Below, piece by piece: positions 51,581 through 61,700 of a stretch of DNA of 64,000 nt. Both the position numbers and the translations under genes were made by a program. The stretch is taken from NCBI GenBank assembly GCA_965223165.1, contig CBDCVQ010000016.1, forward strand, positions 539,193-603,192. Direction: 5' to 3'. How positions within the stretch are numbered: position 1 is the stretch's first letter; every line of letters starts with the position of its first letter. The stretch comes from JABDMH01 sp965223165. Lineage in GTDB: Bacteria; Bacteroidota; Bacteroidia; Chitinophagales; Saprospiraceae. The notes under the pieces are model-generated. The model was given only the letters and a program-made list of their open reading frames with translations. It did no database searches and was not told where the DNA came from.

Positions 51581-52471
51581 TCACCGGCCGTCTACAAAGT
51601 CGTAGATCATCTTAGAAAGTCTCGCCATCATGGCGGTTCCCTGGTCGAAGTCTTCCAATTCCTTCGATAAGATCACCAGGACGTACTTTCGACCATCTGG
51701 CAGGAAAACAATACCCGAGTCGTGGTGCACGCCAGTGATCGCCCCCGTCTTGTGAGCCACTTTGACCCCGTCGGGCAGGTGTGCCGGGATGATTTCGTTG
51801 AAACGTTGATCCAGCAGGATGTCTATCATAGCTTGAGAGACTTCAGGCGAGACGATGCTGCCCCGAGCCATTTGCTCGTACATGACAGCCAGATCCATGG
51901 CGGTCGTGCTGTTGCTTAGTCCTGCTTCAAATGCCTTGAGGTCCTCGACACCCCGTAGCACTTCGATACTATCTGCGCCCAGGCTCCGCATCGTAGCTGT
52001 GACCTTGCGGGCATCCACCAGATCAATCACCTGATTGGTGGCCAGGTTGCTGCTCACGATGATCATATCGTACACCAGGTCGTAGATGGATCGGCGAGAT
52101 CCGACTTGATCGTACAGCTCGGATTCGCTATCGGAGTCCACGGTCAGGCTGTACAGGCTGCTGTCCACAATACTATAGAAGGAATTCTTGACGACGAGCG
52201 AATCTTCCAGCAGGAAGAGGCCTGCCTCTGCCTGCTTAAAGACCTCGATCATCACGGGCGTTTTCATCGTGCTAGCGGCGTGAAATCGCTCGTCTGCATT
52301 GATCAGGATCTTCTGGCCGGATGGCAGATCGTGAAAGGCCAGCGCAAAGGTACCTGCCTCTTCATCCATGACCTCGATCAGATCGTTCTTTAGCTGCTCC
52401 AGGCTTGATGTCGGCGAGCAACACCAGCTAAGGAGGATCAATAGTATTCCGACGGATGCTCGCATTACCAT
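51581..52471 (-). CDS. Exported class A beta-lactamase-fold serine hydrolase
   Basis: 296 residues with a signal ending in a Cys-rich site (LILLSWCCSP), possibly a lipoprotein. The three active-site motifs of class A serine beta-lactamases are present: STMK (67-70), SSN (140-142, in place of SDN) and KTG (241-243). The omega loop reads EDLKAFEAGLSNSTTA and lacks a clear RxExxLN, which provides the deacylating glutamate in true lactamases, so a different hydrolase role (or weak lactamase activity) is likely. It lies 26 bp downstream of the CCA-adding enzyme gene on the same strand. Confidence 0.82.
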   Translation of the reverse strand: MVMRASVGILLILLSWCCSPTSSLEQLKNDLIEVMDEEAGTFALAFHDLPSGQKILINADERFHAASTMKTPVMIEVFKQAEAGLFLLEDSLVVKNSFYSIVDSSLYSLTVDSDSESELYDQVGSRRSIYDLVYDMIIVSSNLATNQVIDLVDARKVTATMRSLGADSIEVLRGVEDLKAFEAGLSNSTTAMDLAVMYEQMARGSIVSPEVSQAMIDILLDQRFNEIIPAHLPDGVKVAHKTGAITGVHHDSGIVFLPDGRKYVLVILSKELEDFDQGTAMMARLSKMIYDFVDGR

Positions 52472-52497
52472 CTATAGTGTCATTTAAGGATTGGGAT

Positions 52498-53916
52498 CTA
52501 GGAGGATTGACCCAGGCCCAGCTCGCGGCCTTTCTCCAACATATAGTCAAATGCCTCTTCGTAGCTATTGCCAATTTTTCCGTCCAAGATGGCCTCCCGG
52601 ATGGCGTTTTTGATCACACCCACCTCCCGGGAGGGTTTGATCTGAAAGGTGTCCATGATCATTTCTCCACTGATCGGGGGCTGCCAATTGCGCAGTTGGT
52701 CCTTCTCTTCCACCTCCTTCATGTACTGGCGCACGCGCTCATAATTGGCGAGATACCGCTTGACCCGGTGAGGATTCTTGGAGGTGATGTCCGCCTCACA
52801 GAGCGTCATCAGATCATCAATGTCGTCTCCGGCTTCATAGAGCAGGCGACGCACCGCCGAATCGGTGATCTCAGCCTTGCTCAGACTGATGGGTCGCAAA
52901 TGCAGACGCACCAACTTTTGCACGTACTTCATCTTGCCGTCCAGGGGCAACCGCAGCTTCTTGAAGATGCGAGGTACCATAGCCGCACCCAGCGCCTCGT
53001 GCCCGTGAAATGTCCAGCCATGTGCCGGATCAAATCGCTTGGTAGCAGGCTTGGCAATGTCGTGCAGTAGTGCCGCCCAGCGCAGCCAGAGATTGTCTGA
53101 GGCAGCGCAGGTATTGTCCAATACCTCTAGCGTATGGTAGAAATTGTCTTTGTGCCCAATGTTATTGATGTATTCCACTCCCTGCAATGCTGCCACCTCC
53201 GGAAAAATGATCTTCAGCAGTCCCGTCTCCAAGAGCAACTTGAATCCGATCGAAGGACGGGCGGTCTCCATAATCTTGGTCAGCTCGATGGTGATCCGCT
53301 CCTTGGACACGATGTTGATCCGGTTTCGATAGAGCGAAATCGCGTGCAGAGTCTCCTCATCGATGTTGAAATGCAGCTGATTGCTAAATCTTATAGCGCG
53401 CATCATCCGCAAGGGATCATCTGAAAACGTCCGGCCTGGATCCAGCGGTGTCTTGATGCGTTTTTGCTCCAGATGGCGCAGGCCGTGAAAGGGGTCGATA
53501 ATCTCACCGTACGAAGACTCATTCAGGCTAACTGCCAGGGCATTGATCGTAAAGTCCCGTCGATTTTGATCGTCCTCCAGTGATCCGAGCTCTACGGTGG
53601 GCTTGCGGCTATCGGGTCGGTAGGATTCCTTCCTCGTACCGACAAACTCTATCTCCCAGTCACCGTGCCGGAGCATGGCGGTACCAAATCGTTTGTACAC
53701 GGTCACTCGTGGTATGGGTCGAAGATAACTCGCTACCTGCTCAGCTAGGGCGACGCCATCGCCGAGGCAGACGATGTCAATGTCTTTGGAGGGTCGAGCC
53801 AGCAAGCGATCCCGCACAAAGCCACCCACCACATAGACCTCGTACTGCATGGCCTTGGCCGCTTGCTGCACGATCTCAAATAGCCCATGCTCCTGATCTG
53901 TAATGGCAAATAGCAT
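52498..53916 (-). CDS. CCA tRNA nucleotidyltransferase (class II, with HD domain)
   Basis: Adds or repairs the 3'-CCA end of tRNAs. 472 residues: nucleotidyltransferase signature VVGGFVRDRLLARPSKDIDIVCLGDG (28-53), the KRFGTAMLRH strand, RRDFTINALAVSL, DDPLRMMRAIRFSNQL, and a C-terminal HD domain with HDIAKP and H...EVLDNT in the usual spacing. Archaeal class I features are absent. It lies 11 bp downstream of dusB, forming a tRNA-modification operon, with the hydrolase following. Confidence 0.92.
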   Translation of the reverse strand: MLFAITDQEHGLFEIVQQAAKAMQYEVYVVGGFVRDRLLARPSKDIDIVCLGDGVALAEQVASYLRPIPRVTVYKRFGTAMLRHGDWEIEFVGTRKESYRPDSRKPTVELGSLEDDQNRRDFTINALAVSLNESSYGEIIDPFHGLRHLEQKRIKTPLDPGRTFSDDPLRMMRAIRFSNQLHFNIDEETLHAISLYRNRINIVSKERITIELTKIMETARPSIGFKLLLETGLLKIIFPEVAALQGVEYINNIGHKDNFYHTLEVLDNTCAASDNLWLRWAALLHDIAKPATKRFDPAHGWTFHGHEALGAAMVPRIFKKLRLPLDGKMKYVQKLVRLHLRPISLSKAEITDSAVRRLLYEAGDDIDDLMTLCEADITSKNPHRVKRYLANYERVRQYMKEVEEKDQLRNWQPPISGEMIMDTFQIKPSREVGVIKNAIREAILDGKIGNSYEEAFDYMLEKGRELGLGQSS

Positions 53917-53927
53917 CGATACAAGAA

Positions 53928-54920
53928 TTACGCTGGCATAGTCTCCCTATAGTAAGCGCCCATCTCCTGCAGGATTTCCTCGACCATCAAGGCATCATCT
54001 TCCGTCACCAGGCGAATACGGAAGGGACGGATGTTTGGAAGCCCCCGAAAGTAGTTGGCGTAGTGTCGCCGCATCTCCAACACGCCCAGTCTCTCACCCT
54101 TCCAGGCTAGGGAGTGGGCCAAATGCTGCCGGACCACTGCCACGCGCTCCTCAAAAGACGGAGCGGCCAGATACTCACCCGTCCGGACGAAATGTTTGAT
54201 CTGGGCAAAGATCCAGGGATTGCCGATGCTTGCCCTACCGATCATAATGCCATCTACCCCATACCGCCTTTTGTAGAGTACAGCCTTTTCCGGGGTGTCA
54301 ATGTCACCATTGCCTATGATGGGTATGTGGATCCGCGGATTCTCCTTGATCTTACCGATCAGCGTCCAGTCGGCTTCCCCTTTGTACATCTGACTGCGGG
54401 TACGGCCATGAATGGACAACGCCTGAATCCCCACATCCTGAAGGCGCTCAGCCACTTCCTCGATGAGCAAACTGTTATGATCCCATCCCAGACGGGTCTT
54501 AACGGTCACCGGCAGGGAGGTCCGCTTGACGATCGCCTCTGTCAGCTCAACCATCCGATCAATGTCGCGCAGTATGCCCGCCCCAGCCATCTTACAGACG
54601 ACTTTCTTGACCGGGCATCCATAATTGATATCCAACAATTCCGGTTGCGCCTCTTCTACGATATCTGCCGCTCGCAGCATGGAGTCGAGCTTAGCCCCAA
54701 AGATTTGTATGCCAATGGGGCGCTCCTCCGGATAAATGTCCAACTTCTCGACACTCTTCTTGGCGTCACGGATCAGACCTTCCACAGAGATAAACTCCGT
54801 GTACATCAAGTCGCATCCCTGTGCCTTACACAGAGCCCGAAAGGGTGGATCACTGACGTCCTCCATGGGAGCCAGCAAGAGGGGAAAGCCTTGGATCTCT
54901 ACCGGACCTATTTTCAACAT
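53928..54920 (-). CDS. dusB: tRNA-dihydrouridine synthase (DusB-like)
   Basis: 330 residues. FMN-dependent reduction of uridines in tRNA. Visible: LLLAPMEDVSDPPFRALC, IGIQIFGAKLDSML, LLDINYGCPVKKVVCKMAGAGIL with the catalytic cysteine, VTVKTRLGWDHN, LSIHGRTRSQMYKGEADW, GNGDIDTPEKA and DGIMIGRASIGNPWIF, all matching the NifR3/DusB group. An ATG at 54920 is preferred to the TTG at 54923. The TACCTTTG box at 54951-54958 is 30 nt upstream. First gene of a leftward operon with the CCA-adding enzyme. Confidence 0.93.
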   Translation of the reverse strand: MLKIGPVEIQGFPLLLAPMEDVSDPPFRALCKAQGCDLMYTEFISVEGLIRDAKKSVEKLDIYPEERPIGIQIFGAKLDSMLRAADIVEEAQPELLDINYGCPVKKVVCKMAGAGILRDIDRMVELTEAIVKRTSLPVTVKTRLGWDHNSLLIEEVAERLQDVGIQALSIHGRTRSQMYKGEADWTLIGKIKENPRIHIPIIGNGDIDTPEKAVLYKRRYGVDGIMIGRASIGNPWIFAQIKHFVRTGEYLAAPSFEERVAVVRQHLAHSLAWKGERLGVLEMRRHYANYFRGLPNIRPFRIRLVTEDDALMVEEILQEMGAYYRETMPA

Positions 54921-54950
54921 CAATCAAGCAAGCAGTCTGATTTGCGGATG

Positions 54951-54958
54951 CAAAGGTA
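54951..54958 (-). promoter_or_regulatory. -7 box (TACCTTTG) of the dusB operon
   Basis: CAAAGGTA on the plus strand reads TACCTTTG leftwards, 30 nt before the dusB ATG at 54920. The 458-bp gap beyond holds repeat family B copy 2 (55111-55287); 54959-55110 and 55288-55378 show nothing recognisable. Confidence 0.45.
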
Positions 54959-55110
54959 AAGCAAAAAGCGCTCAAATGGGACGATTCAACGCGTTCCGTC
55001 ACGGCGATCACGTTATGGGATTCTGCGCCTAGCCAGCAACGGCCAAAGCATGGCTAGCAAGATGCCCTATTTAGTAGTTGAACACACTTAGGGCGACTAC
55101 TCCTGGTTTA

Positions 55111-55287
55111 ACCTTGCTAGATGCTGTCAGGCGAGGACGCCTGGCACGGCCCGGTTGCTGTAGCCGAGCTATTTCAACGGAAACTAGCCTCAAAGGCCAC
55201 ACGGCCCAGAGCAGGCCTCGATAGGCGTCCCCGCCAAACACCATTGCTAGCTCGATGACACCCTGAAGCCTTGACGATGCAATTGCC
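55111..55287. repeat. Palindromic dispersed element, family B copy 2 (177 bp)
   Basis: Full-length match to 22778-22954, same orientation and exactly the same length. Arms GGCGAGGACGCC (55130-55141) and GGCGTCCCCGCC (55224-55235) with flanking GCTAG-ATG / GCTAG-CAATG complementarity. The internal TAGCCT-CAA-AGGC hairpin is kept. It lies between divergent dusB and nhaD. Confidence 0.8.
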
Positions 55288-55378
55288 CTTCATAAGGTCT
55301 GCTTTTGCCATCAGAGTTCTCAAACTATTTATATATTGAGCAGCTTGAATTTCCTTTCCTAAACCTTAACTCTTCGAG

Positions 55379-56710
55379 ATGTTTACTGGCCTAATCATCT
55401 GTTTCATTATCGGTTATGTCGCCATCGTACTAGAGCATCCGCTCAAGCTCGACAAGACGGTTCCTGCATTGTTAATGGGGGCCTTGATTTGGGCCTTCAT
55501 CAGCATTGGGCACCTGGACGTAGTGGGTCATCACGGCCTGGCCCCCATGGAGGATGTGCTCCTCCATCACATCGGCAAGGTAGCTGAGATCCTCTTCTTC
55601 TTGATTGGAGCTATGACCATCGTGGAGTTGATTGACCTGCATCGAGGCTTTGCCGTGATCACCAATCGCATCAACACGACGAGCAAGACCAAGATGCTAT
55701 GGCTGATTGGCATCCTGGCCTTCTTCCTCTCTGCCACGCTGGACAACTTGGCTTCCACCATTGTGCTGGTCTCTCTGTTGAGGCGCCTGATTCCAGACAA
55801 GACCGAGCGACTCTGGTTTGTCAGTTTGGCGGTTATTGCCGCCAATGCGGGCGGCGCATGGTCTCCCATCGGTGATGTGACCACCACCATGCTGTGGATT
55901 GGAAAGAAAGTCAGTACCGTCGGCCTGATTAAAAACCTCGTAATACCATCGATCGTCTGTCTGATCGTGCCCGTGTTTATCGCCTCGACCTTTAAAGTAT
56001 TTCGGGGCAATATCACGGTGTCCGACAGTGCTCAGCGCAAGGAAGAAGAAAACAAGCTGCTCAGCAGCAGGGTGATGCTATTCACCGGGATTGGAGGCCT
56101 AGTCTTTGTACCGATTTTTAAGTCTATCACTCACCTGCCACCCTATGTAGGGATGATGCTTGCCATGGGCACGGTCTGGCTGGTATCTGAGTACATTCAC
56201 CCCGAAGAGGATTTTACCGAGGAGCGGAAGCACCTCTATAGTGCGCATACGGCCCTGTCGCGTATCGAGATGTCTAGCATACTTTTCTTCCTGGGTATCT
56301 TGGTAGCTGTGGCGGGTCTTGAGTCTGTGGCCGTGATGAACCATGAGGGACACGAAGTCGGCTTACTGCGCTATCTGGCGGAAGGGCTGGACCAGATGAT
56401 CCCCAATCAAAACATCGTCATTATTATTCTGGGCTTCCTATCAGCGATCATAGACAATGTGCCATTGGTGGCGGCCTCGATGGGTATGTACACCCATGAG
56501 ATGGATTCCTCACTATGGCACTTCATTGCCTACTCGGCAGGTACCGGTGGCAGCATGCTGATCATCGGCTCTGCAGCCGGCGTCGCCGCCATGGGCATGG
56601 AGCGCATCGACTTCATTTGGTATCTAAAGAAAGTCTCGGTCCTGGCAATGTTAGGATTCTTGGCAGGTGCCGCCGTGTATATCGTCTTATCTCCCTTGAT
56701 CAATGGTTAG
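55379..56710 (+). CDS. nhaD: NhaD-type Na+/H+ antiporter
   Basis: 443 residues with about twelve hydrophobic segments. Characteristic stretches: LFFLIGAMTIVELIDLHRGF, FFLSATLDNLASTIVLVSLLRRL (the half-membrane D-N site), VIAANAGGAWSPIGDVTTTMLWI, FLSAIIDNVPLVAASMGMY and AGTGGSMLIIGSAAGVAAMG, all typical of NhaD in the IT superfamily. It pumps Na+ out in exchange for H+, which fits a marine or saline habitat. Its 3' end overlaps a small lipoprotein gene by 8 bp. Confidence 0.93.
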   Translation: MFTGLIICFIIGYVAIVLEHPLKLDKTVPALLMGALIWAFISIGHLDVVGHHGLAPMEDVLLHHIGKVAEILFFLIGAMTIVELIDLHRGFAVITNRINTTSKTKMLWLIGILAFFLSATLDNLASTIVLVSLLRRLIPDKTERLWFVSLAVIAANAGGAWSPIGDVTTTMLWIGKKVSTVGLIKNLVIPSIVCLIVPVFIASTFKVFRGNITVSDSAQRKEEENKLLSSRVMLFTGIGGLVFVPIFKSITHLPPYVGMMLAMGTVWLVSEYIHPEEDFTEERKHLYSAHTALSRIEMSSILFFLGILVAVAGLESVAVMNHEGHEVGLLRYLAEGLDQMIPNQNIVIIILGFLSAIIDNVPLVAASMGMYTHEMDSSLWHFIAYSAGTGGSMLIIGSAAGVAAMGMERIDFIWYLKKVSVLAMLGFLAGAAVYIVLSPLING

Positions 56711-57095
56711 GCCTTTCACTGTCCTTCTCTCTCTGCTTTGGCTGGGCATCACGAGCTGTGTCCACTTCTCGGCCGAAGACGTACACGGCGCATGGGTGGC
56801 GGTGGAAGCTACCGACGATGATGATACCGCTGAGGTGGACTTGACCGCCGTACGGCTATTGCTCCAGGACAATGAGCAATTTGAATATCATCCCAGTCAG
56901 CGCGAGTCGCTCTCGGGCACCTACAGGATAGGCAAGGATCTACTGACATTTTATGTGAGCGACCCACAGCCCGATACGTTGCAGGTGCACCTGATGGACC
57001 ATAGCGAGGATACGATCGTACTACGCATGAATCATAAAAACAGAGACCGACGCCTCAAGATGATGCGGTCTCCTCAGGGTACGACTGATCTCTGA
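56703..57095 (+). CDS. Small lipoprotein of unknown function
   Basis: 130 residues. A signal peptide ends in the lipobox ITSC (about 17-20). The mature part, VHGAWVAVEATDDDDTAEVDL, LLLQDNEQFEYHPSQRESLSGTYRIGKDLLTFYV, has the 'GxW ... F/Y-x-G-x-Y-x-I-x-x-x-x-L' pattern of lipocalin-like domains found in small Bacteroidota lipoproteins. No ligand is known. The ATG lies 8 bp inside the nhaD 3' end, so it is coexpressed with the antiporter. Confidence 0.75.
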   Translation: MVRPFTVLLSLLWLGITSCVHFSAEDVHGAWVAVEATDDDDTAEVDLTAVRLLLQDNEQFEYHPSQRESLSGTYRIGKDLLTFYVSDPQPDTLQVHLMDHSEDTIVLRMNHKNRDRRLKMMRSPQGTTDL

Positions 57096-57307
57096 GGCGA
57101 TCAACGTACGTGGTCGCACCGAGGCTTATCTCCAAGAAGAAGGGTGCCAAGGCATAGTCACTGGTACGGCATTGCCGCCCCCCCCTGACAGCTTGGGGTC
57201 CGTCCACCAGGCTTGACCGCCGGATAGGCTAGCGGATCCGTGTCCAAGAAACAAATGCAGGACTTTCCTCAGCAAGGTAAAAGGAGGCCATGGGTGTGCC
57301 CGAGAAC

Positions 57308-58591
57308 TTATCCCAGATGCTGTCCGAACCAGTCAAACGCCTCCGTCTGCATGGCCAGATCAAACTTGTGTGGTCCTGGATAAAAGGAACATCGGTAGCG
57401 GTCCGGAGCACCGGCTTTGGTGTAGATATCAGACATGATTTTGTCTGCCCGTTGCATTTGGGGCAAGGTGTACAAGAAATCGTGCTCATCGTTTTGCACC
57501 AGCGTGGCTGCCGGTGCACGCAAGGCTAGGATCTCAGGAAAATCCATGTCCCTTGGCAGTTGTGGCACGTAAGCCATCCAAGTATGTGTGAAGGATTTAT
57601 GTAGGAGAAAGTCTCGCCAGGTGGTCATGAATCCCACACATACCGCACATTTAATGCGCGCATCCAGCCCTGCCATAAAGACCGTGCGAAGGCCGCCTCC
57701 GGATAATCCGGCACAACCTACCCGTGTTGTATCGACCTCCGGGCGATGGCAAAGGATATCCAGGGCCACTTTGTCTTCAGCAAAGAAAACACCAGGCCAG
57801 GTCGTACCCGCGCAAAAGAGGGATTTGGCCATGATATGCTCGTGATTGGCCGCCCACCGATTATACGCTTCGATATTGTCAGCATTTTCGGGGTCGGAAT
57901 CGGTGAGACCATTTCGATTGTATTCGGGGACATCAGCGAGGTGCACTCGACGACTGGCGAAAGTAAACGCGTCACTGACCAACACAACGTAACCCAGCTT
58001 GGCGATCTCGTTGGCCCACGCCCGCCCCTCATAATACTCGTCCTGATGTTCGACCATCAGCGGATGAGCATCGTCTCGCACTCGAGTGATCTTACGTCGA
58101 CCAAAGTACTTGTTACCCCCATGATCGTGAAAAGCCAGGATACCTGGCAATGGACCTTGTGCCCCCTGCGGTTTCAGCACATAGCCTTTGGTAGCACGGC
58201 CATAAGGCAATTGCCAAGCGATATCTTCGATCTCCAGCCCGTCATAGGACCAAGTGTCCAGTACCTGCACCGTGGGCGTGGGCCCCAGATCCGGGATACC
58301 CATATGCGACTGCACCCTTTCCAGCGCCGCGGCGCGATGGGTGTTGGTATCTTGCCAACGTTCATGTCGAAAGGAAAAAGGGGCCGGCTCTTCATCGATG
58401 AGTTTGGCGGCCCACGGCCCATAGGGGCCGATTAGGTTTTCCATGGTTACTGCTGTCTCAGGCATAACTCGTTGATTTGGTGCAGTGCAAAGGAGATTGG
58501 GAGGCAAGAACGGTAGGGCCCCTACTCCACTGGTAGCGAGTTTAAGAAACGATCGTCGTGAGCGATCGCCCGGTCGACCTCCTTTGAGCAT
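57308..58591 (-). CDS. Tat-exported alpha/beta hydrolase (acetyl xylan esterase-like)
   Basis: 427 residues. The N-terminus has the twin-arginine motif SRRSFLKLATSGVGALPFLP, so the enzyme should be exported folded. The hydrolase domain has the nucleophile elbow GLSGGGLRTVFMAG, an oxyanion region LAFHDHGGNKYFGR, and an acid/histidine region ending YPGPHKFDLAMQ. This order matches the ABHD/acetyl-xylan-esterase-like family of dienelactone-hydrolase relatives. Substrate unknown; a carbohydrate ester is likely. Monocistronic. Confidence 0.83.
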   Translation of the reverse strand: MLKGGRPGDRSRRSFLKLATSGVGALPFLPPNLLCTAPNQRVMPETAVTMENLIGPYGPWAAKLIDEEPAPFSFRHERWQDTNTHRAAALERVQSHMGIPDLGPTPTVQVLDTWSYDGLEIEDIAWQLPYGRATKGYVLKPQGAQGPLPGILAFHDHGGNKYFGRRKITRVRDDAHPLMVEHQDEYYEGRAWANEIAKLGYVVLVSDAFTFASRRVHLADVPEYNRNGLTDSDPENADNIEAYNRWAANHEHIMAKSLFCAGTTWPGVFFAEDKVALDILCHRPEVDTTRVGCAGLSGGGLRTVFMAGLDARIKCAVCVGFMTTWRDFLLHKSFTHTWMAYVPQLPRDMDFPEILALRAPAATLVQNDEHDFLYTLPQMQRADKIMSDIYTKAGAPDRYRCSFYPGPHKFDLAMQTEAFDWFGQHLG

Positions 58592-58778
58592 ATGTATATG
58601 AAAATACTAATTAGTTGCTGGGCGGGAGACGATCCTAGGGTCCCCGTCGTGTACGCCGGCGCTCGGCCCCAAATTGATCTGATTCTGCTAGCTATCGTGC
58701 CGCAACCAAGCATAGCCTAATCGCCGGAGATGCACCTGAGGGTGCCTTACGGTCTTGATCCTCGTTACGGTCTGTTTG

Positions 58779-61700
58779 CTAATGAAGTAAAATCATCTTT
58801 TTGGTAGCACTATAGCTTCCAGCATCTAGTCGATAGTATAGCACGCCGGTGCTACCCAGCATACTACGCTGGAGAGTCACTGTCTGATAACCTCTACCGT
58901 ACTTGCCCTCCACAGACCGAAGGACCCGTCCGGTGACATCATACACCGTCAACGTAGCCTTCATCGCCTCCGGCAGGACAAATCCGATCGTCGTCTCCTC
59001 GCGGAAGGGATTGGGTCGGTTTTGCTCCAGCGAGAATCCAGTGGGTGCCAGGGTACTGCCCAGCGGACGGCCACCGATGCCCGGCTCTGTGGGCTCACCA
59101 CCCAATCGGCTCTTCTGCTGGTGCTCTGCTACATCATGCATGTCGTTGACCTGCGAGATCAGACCCGGTTGGCCTCCGACGGTGCCACCACAGAACTCCG
59201 AGTTGGAGGTTACCAGCAGCACTACATTGCAGAAATCTACCGTACCACTTGGGTGGCTGATCACCCACAGTCGGGCCAAGTGACTACCGGCATCCGAACA
59301 GCCCAACTCGATGTAAGACGTATCCTCTGCCCAGGTATCATCATCCATGCCGTCGATCAGCTCGATGCGATACTCCAGCAACGTATCGTTGCAGGCCTCA
59401 GCGCTGCTGCTGTTAAATTCTTCGGCCCAGACCACGGCATGGGCGCTATCCACCTCACCATCCTGGTCACTATCCCAGGGCGTCAAGGTGGCCGAGATCG
59501 AAGTCACACAGACCGGACTTGGCTTCTTGACCGATAGCACATCAAAGTAGTACTCACAGTAGCTTTCATTGGCACAGTCGTCCTGGATGGTCACCACTAG
59601 CTTGTAGCTGCCATGCGGTATATCTGCCGAGGTAATATCCAAGGCATCCGTCATGTCTCCCGACAACTCTCCGTGATCACTATCAATCACCGTCACCGCA
59701 TCTTCATCGGTCACATCCTTGAGCTCCCAGTAGTACTTGATCACCCCACAGGCATCTTCTGCCGACACACTTACCGCCAAGTCGAAGTAACAGGCGCCTA
59801 CCTCTGCCGTACCTCCGCTCAGGATCGTATCGCCATTCACTTGATGGCCGGTGATCGTACAGGTCGGTGGCGTATTGTCTATCACGATGATCTTCTGTAC
59901 GCAGGTGTCCGTCACCAGTTCTCGGTTTTTCCACCACTGACCATCTAAGGGCTCACCGTAGCCACACCAGTCGGCAAAGTACCAGGTACGAAGGATCTTG
60001 TAGCAAGCGGCTTCTCCCCCTACGATCTTGAAGACTTTGTCGCTGTGGGCGATCCCTACTATTCGACAGTCATCATCAAACTTGTACTTGGCATAGCCGG
60101 TACTCTCCGGACCTGCAGCACCTATGACGTTGCCATCCGGACCGTAGGCGATCTCGCAAGTCTCTACCTCCGTATCCTTCGGCACATCAAACATGTACTT
60201 GTTCAGCTCACACTCGTTGCCTACCCAAATGCGCTGGTGCCGATAAATCGTATCTACTGTATGGCGCAAGCTGTCGGCCACCCCGTGCTCATCATAAAAC
60301 CCATCCGGACAGCCTTGCCAGATCTTGAACTTTCGGAAGATGTAGCCCTGACCACAGTGGTCAATTTCACACCAGACATCCTGCTCGCAATACACATTCT
60401 CCGCGCAATTCACCACTACCACGCCCTTCTGGAAGTCGAGGGTGTCTTGGTAATAGTCACACTTGGTGATCAGGGAGTCTACCCATACGTACCCCAAGTG
60501 CTCGTCATACACGCGCACCGGATCGTAGTAGCTGGTACACTTGCACACACTGTCATAGAAGGTAATGTCGCAGTCAATCTCTGTGCCTGATGCATCGACA
60601 TAGTTTCCATAGGGGTCTCGCCAGGCCTTGCAGTAGCCACCAAAAATATCATCCAAGGCATCGTAGGCTTGTTGCTCGCCCTCCTTGGCTTGGCCTACAA
60701 TGTACTCCAGACTCACCGGATGGATCTCATCCGGATAGGCATAGCGACTGTCCTTGTAGATCTTGCAGGTGATCTGCTCATCTTCCACCACATCCTTCAC
60801 CACTTCCACCGGCGTCTTATCTTCTATCCAGACCCTGGTCCAGGTGGTTGACCAGTTGCACCAGTAGTCCATCACCAAGATCTCGACGGTTACCGGCCCG
60901 CAGGCGTCTTCGCAACTGAACGGTACCGCATCGCTCCAGCCGCCACCGATCTGTGACCATGCGTCGATCTCGGCCGTCAACTCGCCATGATCTGCTTCTG
61001 GGCTGTCACATCCGTACCGATGCGAGATGGCTGGACCAAATCGATCATGACAGTAGGTCGAGTCGGCCAACTTGTGGAACGCATACCCCTCGGCACCCTG
61101 GTTGCTGCTGGTTCGAGTGCCACCTTCGGTCAGGCAGGCCTCAAAGTGCTTGCGGAAGTACGTCTCATCCACTTGATAGGGATGGTCCACACAGCTCAGC
61201 GTCGCATGTTTCATCAGATCATACTGCCAGGCTCGGTACACCAACTCTCCGCAGGCCTCTCCATCATTGGCCAGCCAGTCCAGGGTCTTGGCATAGTGGG
61301 CCTCCACTTCGTCTTGGTGCTTGTCGCTCTCCAGATAGGGTATCCACAGTGTATCGCCATGGGGACCCACACAGCACCAGTCCGTCGAGTCACACAGGTC
61401 GATACAGGCTTCGTACCAGTCTGCTCGTCTGGCTAGCAGTAGATTGACCCCGCAGTTGTCCCAGCTCCCTTCGTCAAAGGTGCTCGCCCCCACCCACACT
61501 TTCTTGTCACTTAGACTCACCGTGACTCCCTTGTCTGCCACGGCCACCGGGCGGGTCTCGTCTTTGACGAGCAGATAGGCGTAAGTCGTACCTACATTAT
61601 GGCAACTATCAAATACTTCGTACACCACTTGGATCGGTCCGTCCGACTTGGGCAGCTCCACTTGGGCATGGCTTTCATAGCACAACCCTTTCACTTCTGT

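Noticed and set aside
52456..53070. A 204-codon rightward frame opposite the CCA-adding enzyme
   Set aside because: Antisense to a gene with full catalytic motifs; no signal, domain or promoter of its own.
54924..55110. tRNA or small RNA gene in the dusB/nhaD gap
   Set aside because: No cloverleaf or TpsiC-like GTTCGA could be found; the gap is explained by a promoter box and the repeat.
59613..61436. Several 100-180-codon rightward frames opposite the giant surface protein
   Set aside because: They are antisense to a gene with clear T9SS and domain signals, share no families, and owe their length to the low stop content of the GC-rich sense strand.
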